Position numbers and translations under genes: made by a program. Below are positions 61,229-64,000 of a DNA stretch of 64,000 nucleotides, one piece after another (the stretch's first letter is position 1; each line of letters opens with the position of its first letter). This DNA is from Sporomusa ovata DSM 2662. GTDB taxonomy: Bacteria > Bacillota > Negativicutes > Sporomusales > Sporomusaceae. Under the pieces are notes generated by a model that saw only the letters and a program-made list of their open reading frames with translations, did not search any database and was not told the origin of the DNA. The DNA lies in contig NZ_ASXP01000003.1 of NCBI RefSeq assembly GCF_000445445.1, positions 372,001 through 436,000 on the forward strand, given 5' to 3'.

Positions 61229-62386
61229 ATGCAAAAAATTGCCATATCAGAGCTTCAACCTAACATGGTAGTTGCCCGTAATATCTTCAGCACCGAAGGC
61301 GTATTGCTCCTAAGCGCCGATACAGTGCTCAATGCTACGCAAATTGAACGCTTACAGCAGTTTGGCCTACCTAGTATCTATATAAAAAATCCCTTTACTG
61401 ACACAATCCCCTATGGCGACCTTATCGATACCATCCCTGAAGTTGTCCGCGAAGAAACAAGGGTTCAGGCCGTCCAACTGGTGAATACCGCTTTTCAAAA
61501 CCTTACTATCCTGCAGAATCTTGACACACAGCAATTTAAGGCAATTTCTGATTTAATTCTTGATGACGTTATCAAAAATCGCGGAGCTATGATTCATCTC
61601 ACAGATATCCGGGCCCATGACGGCTATACCTTTGGACATTCGGTCAATGTCTGCGTATTAGCTACCCTCACCGGCGTTCAGTTAGGCTATGACATGGTTA
61701 ATCTCAAAGAACTGGCATTAGGTGCCTTACTTCACGATGCAGGCAAAATGCTCATTCCACAAGAAATCCTCCTCAAACCTGCTCCGCTTACAAATGACGA
61801 GCGTAAACTTATGGAAAAACATTCTGACCTTGGTTTTGATATTCTCCGTAAACAAAGCGACATCCCATTAGTCTCAGCCCATATTGCCTTTCAGCACCAT
61901 GAAAAATTTGATGGCAATGGTTATAACCGCGGCCTTGCGGGCACAAACATTCATGAGTATGCCCGCATAGTAGCCATTGCCGATGTGTATGATGCGCTTA
62001 CCTCAGACAGACCTTACAAAGAAGCTTCCTTGCCGCACGAAGCCTATGAAATCATGATGTCACTGGCTAATACCCACTTTGATCCAGTTATTTTACAGAC
62101 TTTTCTAAATCAAATTGCCCTTTATCCACTAGGCAGCATCGTCCAGCTTAATACAGATGACATCGCGGTAGTAACCCGAGTAATTCCCGGACTACAAACC
62201 CGGCCAACGGTAAAAGTTCTCCTTGATGCAAGCGGTCACAAGCTGAAAAATGGCCCCGAAATTGATTTGACCAGACACCTGACAACTTTTATTACTAAAG
62301 TATTCACCCTCACAGAAGTTCTGCAACTGGGTGCCAATTCAACCCGGCAAACAAACCTGCAGCAGACCTTTGAACCAACTAGCTAG
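61229..62386 (+). CDS. HD-GYP-type phosphohydrolase (cyclic-di-GMP phosphodiesterase-like)
   Basis: The only plus-strand gene. The 385-residue protein has an N-terminal DUF3391-like part (about 1-60) and an HD-GYP domain (about 120-310): His137, HD at 169-170, HHEKFDGNGY at 223-232 and Asp252 in ADVYDALTSDRPYKEA. The GYP triplet is GYN here, so the usual proline is replaced. Likely hydrolyses cyclic-di-GMP, which fits the flagellar genes in the window, but the change makes activity uncertain. It has no sensory or receiver domain. ATG at 61229 has AGGGGAC 12 bases upstream. Confidence 0.85.
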   Translation: MQKIAISELQPNMVVARNIFSTEGVLLLSADTVLNATQIERLQQFGLPSIYIKNPFTDTIPYGDLIDTIPEVVREETRVQAVQLVNTAFQNLTILQNLDTQQFKAISDLILDDVIKNRGAMIHLTDIRAHDGYTFGHSVNVCVLATLTGVQLGYDMVNLKELALGALLHDAGKMLIPQEILLKPAPLTNDERKLMEKHSDLGFDILRKQSDIPLVSAHIAFQHHEKFDGNGYNRGLAGTNIHEYARIVAIADVYDALTSDRPYKEASLPHEAYEIMMSLANTHFDPVILQTFLNQIALYPLGSIVQLNTDDIAVVTRVIPGLQTRPTVKVLLDASGHKLKNGPEIDLTRHLTTFITKVFTLTEVLQLGANSTRQTNLQQTFEPTS

Positions 62387-62417
62387 CCTTGAACATAGAT
62401 AAACCTCCACTCTGTGC

Positions 62418-63320
62418 TTATCTCGGAACACTTACTTTGGTTAATGTTTTGGCAAGGCTAAGTAGTTCTTCCTGGCTGGCTGCGCCTTCCAGCGTTACTT
62501 CATTGTTATCCATAATGACTGTTACCTTATTACGGTTTGGAAACTTACTGGTAATGGCTTCCCTGGGGATGGCCATTTTTTCCTGTACCTGGGGCGGCAC
62601 CGGCACCGAGCGGAGCGTATTGGTTGGTTTTGGGGCCTGGGAAATGATGATTTCATCAGGAGCACCCTGATGGTACACTTGTCTAATGGTTTTGCTGATT
62701 GTATCAATTGTGACAACATCAGCTTTACGGCCAGCCAAGGCCAGCATAGTGCCTTCCCCTGATGGTACGGCAGAAGAAGGCACAGTCAAGGCTGCACCCG
62801 GCGCCTGGACGGCGTCAGACTCTGGTAGAGCTGACTCAGTAATTTGAGAATCAGGAGTAGTCGAAGCCTGTAGCTTGTCTTTGGCTGGCGGCACTGTCAG
62901 ATTAGGCGGTGTTTCCTCAATAGATGACGGTTGCGGTGTTTCAATGGCAGGCACAGGTACCGATTGCGGACTCTTAGCCAATTGCTGTTCTTGTGTGGCT
63001 GGTGGCAAAATATTAAAAAATGTAATTAATAACACCGCCGCTGCTGCCGTACCAGCAAAACCAGCTACGCCCCAGGCCAAGCGTTTTTTTCGCTTGGCCC
63101 TGGCAATCGAAATAGCTGCCTGCTCCACAATATAGTTTCGTACTGCCGGAGGCGGTACAGCTGGCGGCGTGACTGCCGCTTTAATTAGTTGGGCAGTACG
63201 CATGAGTTCGACGAGTTCTTCCTCGTGCATGTTTTCTAATGTTATCCCCTGATTAAGCTCATCCAAAGCGGCTGACAATGCTTCTGCTTGTCCTTTTTTC
63301 GAATTCGTGTTATCCTGCAC
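62418..63320 (-). CDS. Single-pass membrane protein, probable anti-sigma factor
   Basis: A 300-residue protein with a cytoplasmic N-terminal part (1-80), a membrane helix (about 82-105), a Pro/Ser-rich outside linker (about 106-195) and a folded C-terminus (about 205-300) ending with VTLEGAASQEELLSLAKTL, which recalls DUF4367-type domains of Firmicute anti-sigma proteins. No HxxxCxxC zinc motif is seen. It overlaps the ECF sigma gene by 11 bases, which is typical for sigma/anti-sigma pairs. I chose the GTG at 63320 with GGAGGGAGG upstream. Confidence 0.75.
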   Translation of the reverse strand: MQDNTNSKKGQAEALSAALDELNQGITLENMHEEELVELMRTAQLIKAAVTPPAVPPPAVRNYIVEQAAISIARAKRKKRLAWGVAGFAGTAAAAVLLITFFNILPPATQEQQLAKSPQSVPVPAIETPQPSSIEETPPNLTVPPAKDKLQASTTPDSQITESALPESDAVQAPGAALTVPSSAVPSGEGTMLALAGRKADVVTIDTISKTIRQVYHQGAPDEIIISQAPKPTNTLRSVPVPPQVQEKMAIPREAITSKFPNRNKVTVIMDNNEVTLEGAASQEELLSLAKTLTKVSVPR

Positions 63321-63891
63321 CAGCTTCCCTCCCTCCTGTAATGCCATTTTCATCAAATAAATCCTTCAGTTTTTTGAGCGCCCGCTGCTGCAGCATTTTA
63401 ATGGCAGCGCTACTTTTCCCCATAATCCTCGCAACATCAGCTATTGCCACCCCTTGAAGAATTCTAAGTTCAATCACCCGACGCTGCTCTTCAGGCAAAA
63501 GTTCCAGCAGTCTGCTCACTTCCTTGCGCTGTTCCGCACTCAAAACGGCTTCGTCAGGACGAGTACTTGTATCAATTATAGGCTCATTATATTGAGCAAT
63601 ATCAACCATATGGGGAGCCCGACCACGCTTTCGGTAATAATCAATAATAAGATTAAGCGTAATGCGTGACAGATAAGTTTTGAAGGTGGCGTTGGTTTCT
63701 TTATACCGCGGCAGCGCCGTCAGCGCCCGCAAAAAAGTGTCTTGCGCGATTTCCTGGGCGTCTTCTGAGCTGCCAGTCTTAGATAAAGCCAAGCGGTAAA
63801 TAGGCTGCCAATAAGTAGTAACCAGCTCATCAAGGGCTGCCTTGTCACCCTCCTGCGCTTTGGCAATCAAACGGTTTTCATCCTGGGCCAT
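63310..63891 (-). CDS. ECF-type RNA polymerase sigma factor
   Basis: A 193-residue sigma factor with region 2 (about 15-85, YWQPIYRLALSKTGSSEDAQ and EIAQDTFLRALTALPRY), and region 4 (about 128-180, LPEEQRRVIELRILQGVAIA, then the helix-turn-helix DVARIMGKSSAAIKMLQQRA). Region 1 and most of region 3 are absent. It is closely coupled with the membrane protein downstream. ATG at 63891 has GGTGACAAAAG upstream. The last 109 bases of the window upstream of it may contain its promoter, but I cannot define one. Confidence 0.92.
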   Translation of the reverse strand: MAQDENRLIAKAQEGDKAALDELVTTYWQPIYRLALSKTGSSEDAQEIAQDTFLRALTALPRYKETNATFKTYLSRITLNLIIDYYRKRGRAPHMVDIAQYNEPIIDTSTRPDEAVLSAEQRKEVSRLLELLPEEQRRVIELRILQGVAIADVARIMGKSSAAIKMLQQRALKKLKDLFDENGITGGREAGAG

Positions 63892-64000
63892 CTTTTGTCA
63901 CCACGCTTTACCTTCCCATATATTTAAACGCACTTTCACTCCATAAGTAACTGGTACAACTTGGTCGAACTTTATGCACCCTATATTGTTTTCCCAATAA

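Noticed and set aside
1..64000. CRISPR array, prophage, insertion sequence or tRNA/rRNA genes
   Set aside because: No regularly spaced direct repeats, transposase or phage genes, or cloverleaf-like sequences ending CCA were seen on either strand.

Overview
The window comes from a spore-forming, flagellated Firmicute with an outer membrane, most likely a Negativicutes member of the Sporomusa/Pelosinus type (Sporomusaceae). The reasons are the co-occurrence of a lipid A set (lpxB, lpxI, lpxA, lpxC, lpxD), outer-membrane assembly genes (bamA, three ompH/skp-like genes, tamB, tolC, mlaEFD) and flagellar L- and P-ring genes (flgH, flgI) with endospore genes (spoIID, spoIIQ-like, spoIIID) and a Firmicute housekeeping gene order. 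Species was inferred from gene content only. All genes but one (61229-62386) lie on the minus strand, so transcription runs from high to low coordinates. No rRNA, tRNA, CRISPR array, transposase or prophage was seen.

Layout from high to low coordinates. (1) 64000-62418: ECF sigma factor and a coupled membrane protein that is probably its anti-sigma factor. (2) 62386-61229 (+): HD-GYP-type phosphohydrolase. (3) 61099-47368: nitrilase-family amidase, LysE-type exporter, rpmE, DUF1385 protein, prfA, prmC, Sua5/YwlC, mntP, ywlE-like phosphatase, rpiB, ywlG, glyA, upp, ComEB-type deaminase, tandem MazG-like protein, a TagO/WecA-type transferase and wecB/mnaA. (4) 47175-40067: complete F1Fo ATP synthase operon atpZ-I-B-E-F-H-A-G-D-C, closed by a strong terminator. 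(5) 39844-34873: murA, spoIID, a spoIIQ-like M23 gene, spoIIID, mbl/mreB. (6) 34804-30068: flgF-flgG-flgA-flgH-flgI-flgJ. (7) 30029-26392: AMIN plus phosphodiester glycosidase protein, a small barrel-sandwich (lipoyl-like) membrane protein, and a SpoIVB-type S55 protein with rearranged catalytic motifs. (8) 26098-12299: mlaE-mlaF-mlaD-tolC-tamB-sigma factor-single-pass membrane protein-bamA-unknown envelope protein-three ompH-like genes. (9) 10746-1: lpxD, YjbH-like outer-membrane protein, LpxL-type acyltransferase, a large unrecognised membrane protein, an ABC ATPase, lpxC, fabZ, lpxA, lpxI, lpxB (cut by the window edge).

The order rpmE...prfA-prmC-ywlC-mntP-ywlE-rpiB-ywlG-glyA-upp-atp-murA-spoIID-spoIIQ-spoIIID-mbl-flgF-flgG...fabZ is the order remembered for Bacillus subtilis. 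The outer-membrane block looks like an insertion into (or, if ancestral, something lost from) the flhP-fabZ junction. The genes together cover lipid A synthesis, phospholipid transport between membranes, beta-barrel assembly and periplasmic chaperoning, with flagellar rings that need an outer membrane.

The least explained parts are: a 784-residue membrane protein with an EAA-like ABC-permease loop beside an amino-acid-type ATPase, inside the lipid A cluster; a non-ECF sigma factor with an adjacent single-pass protein between tamB and bamA; a 432-residue secreted protein of unknown function next to bamA; and the rearranged S55 protein with its coupled barrel-sandwich partner.
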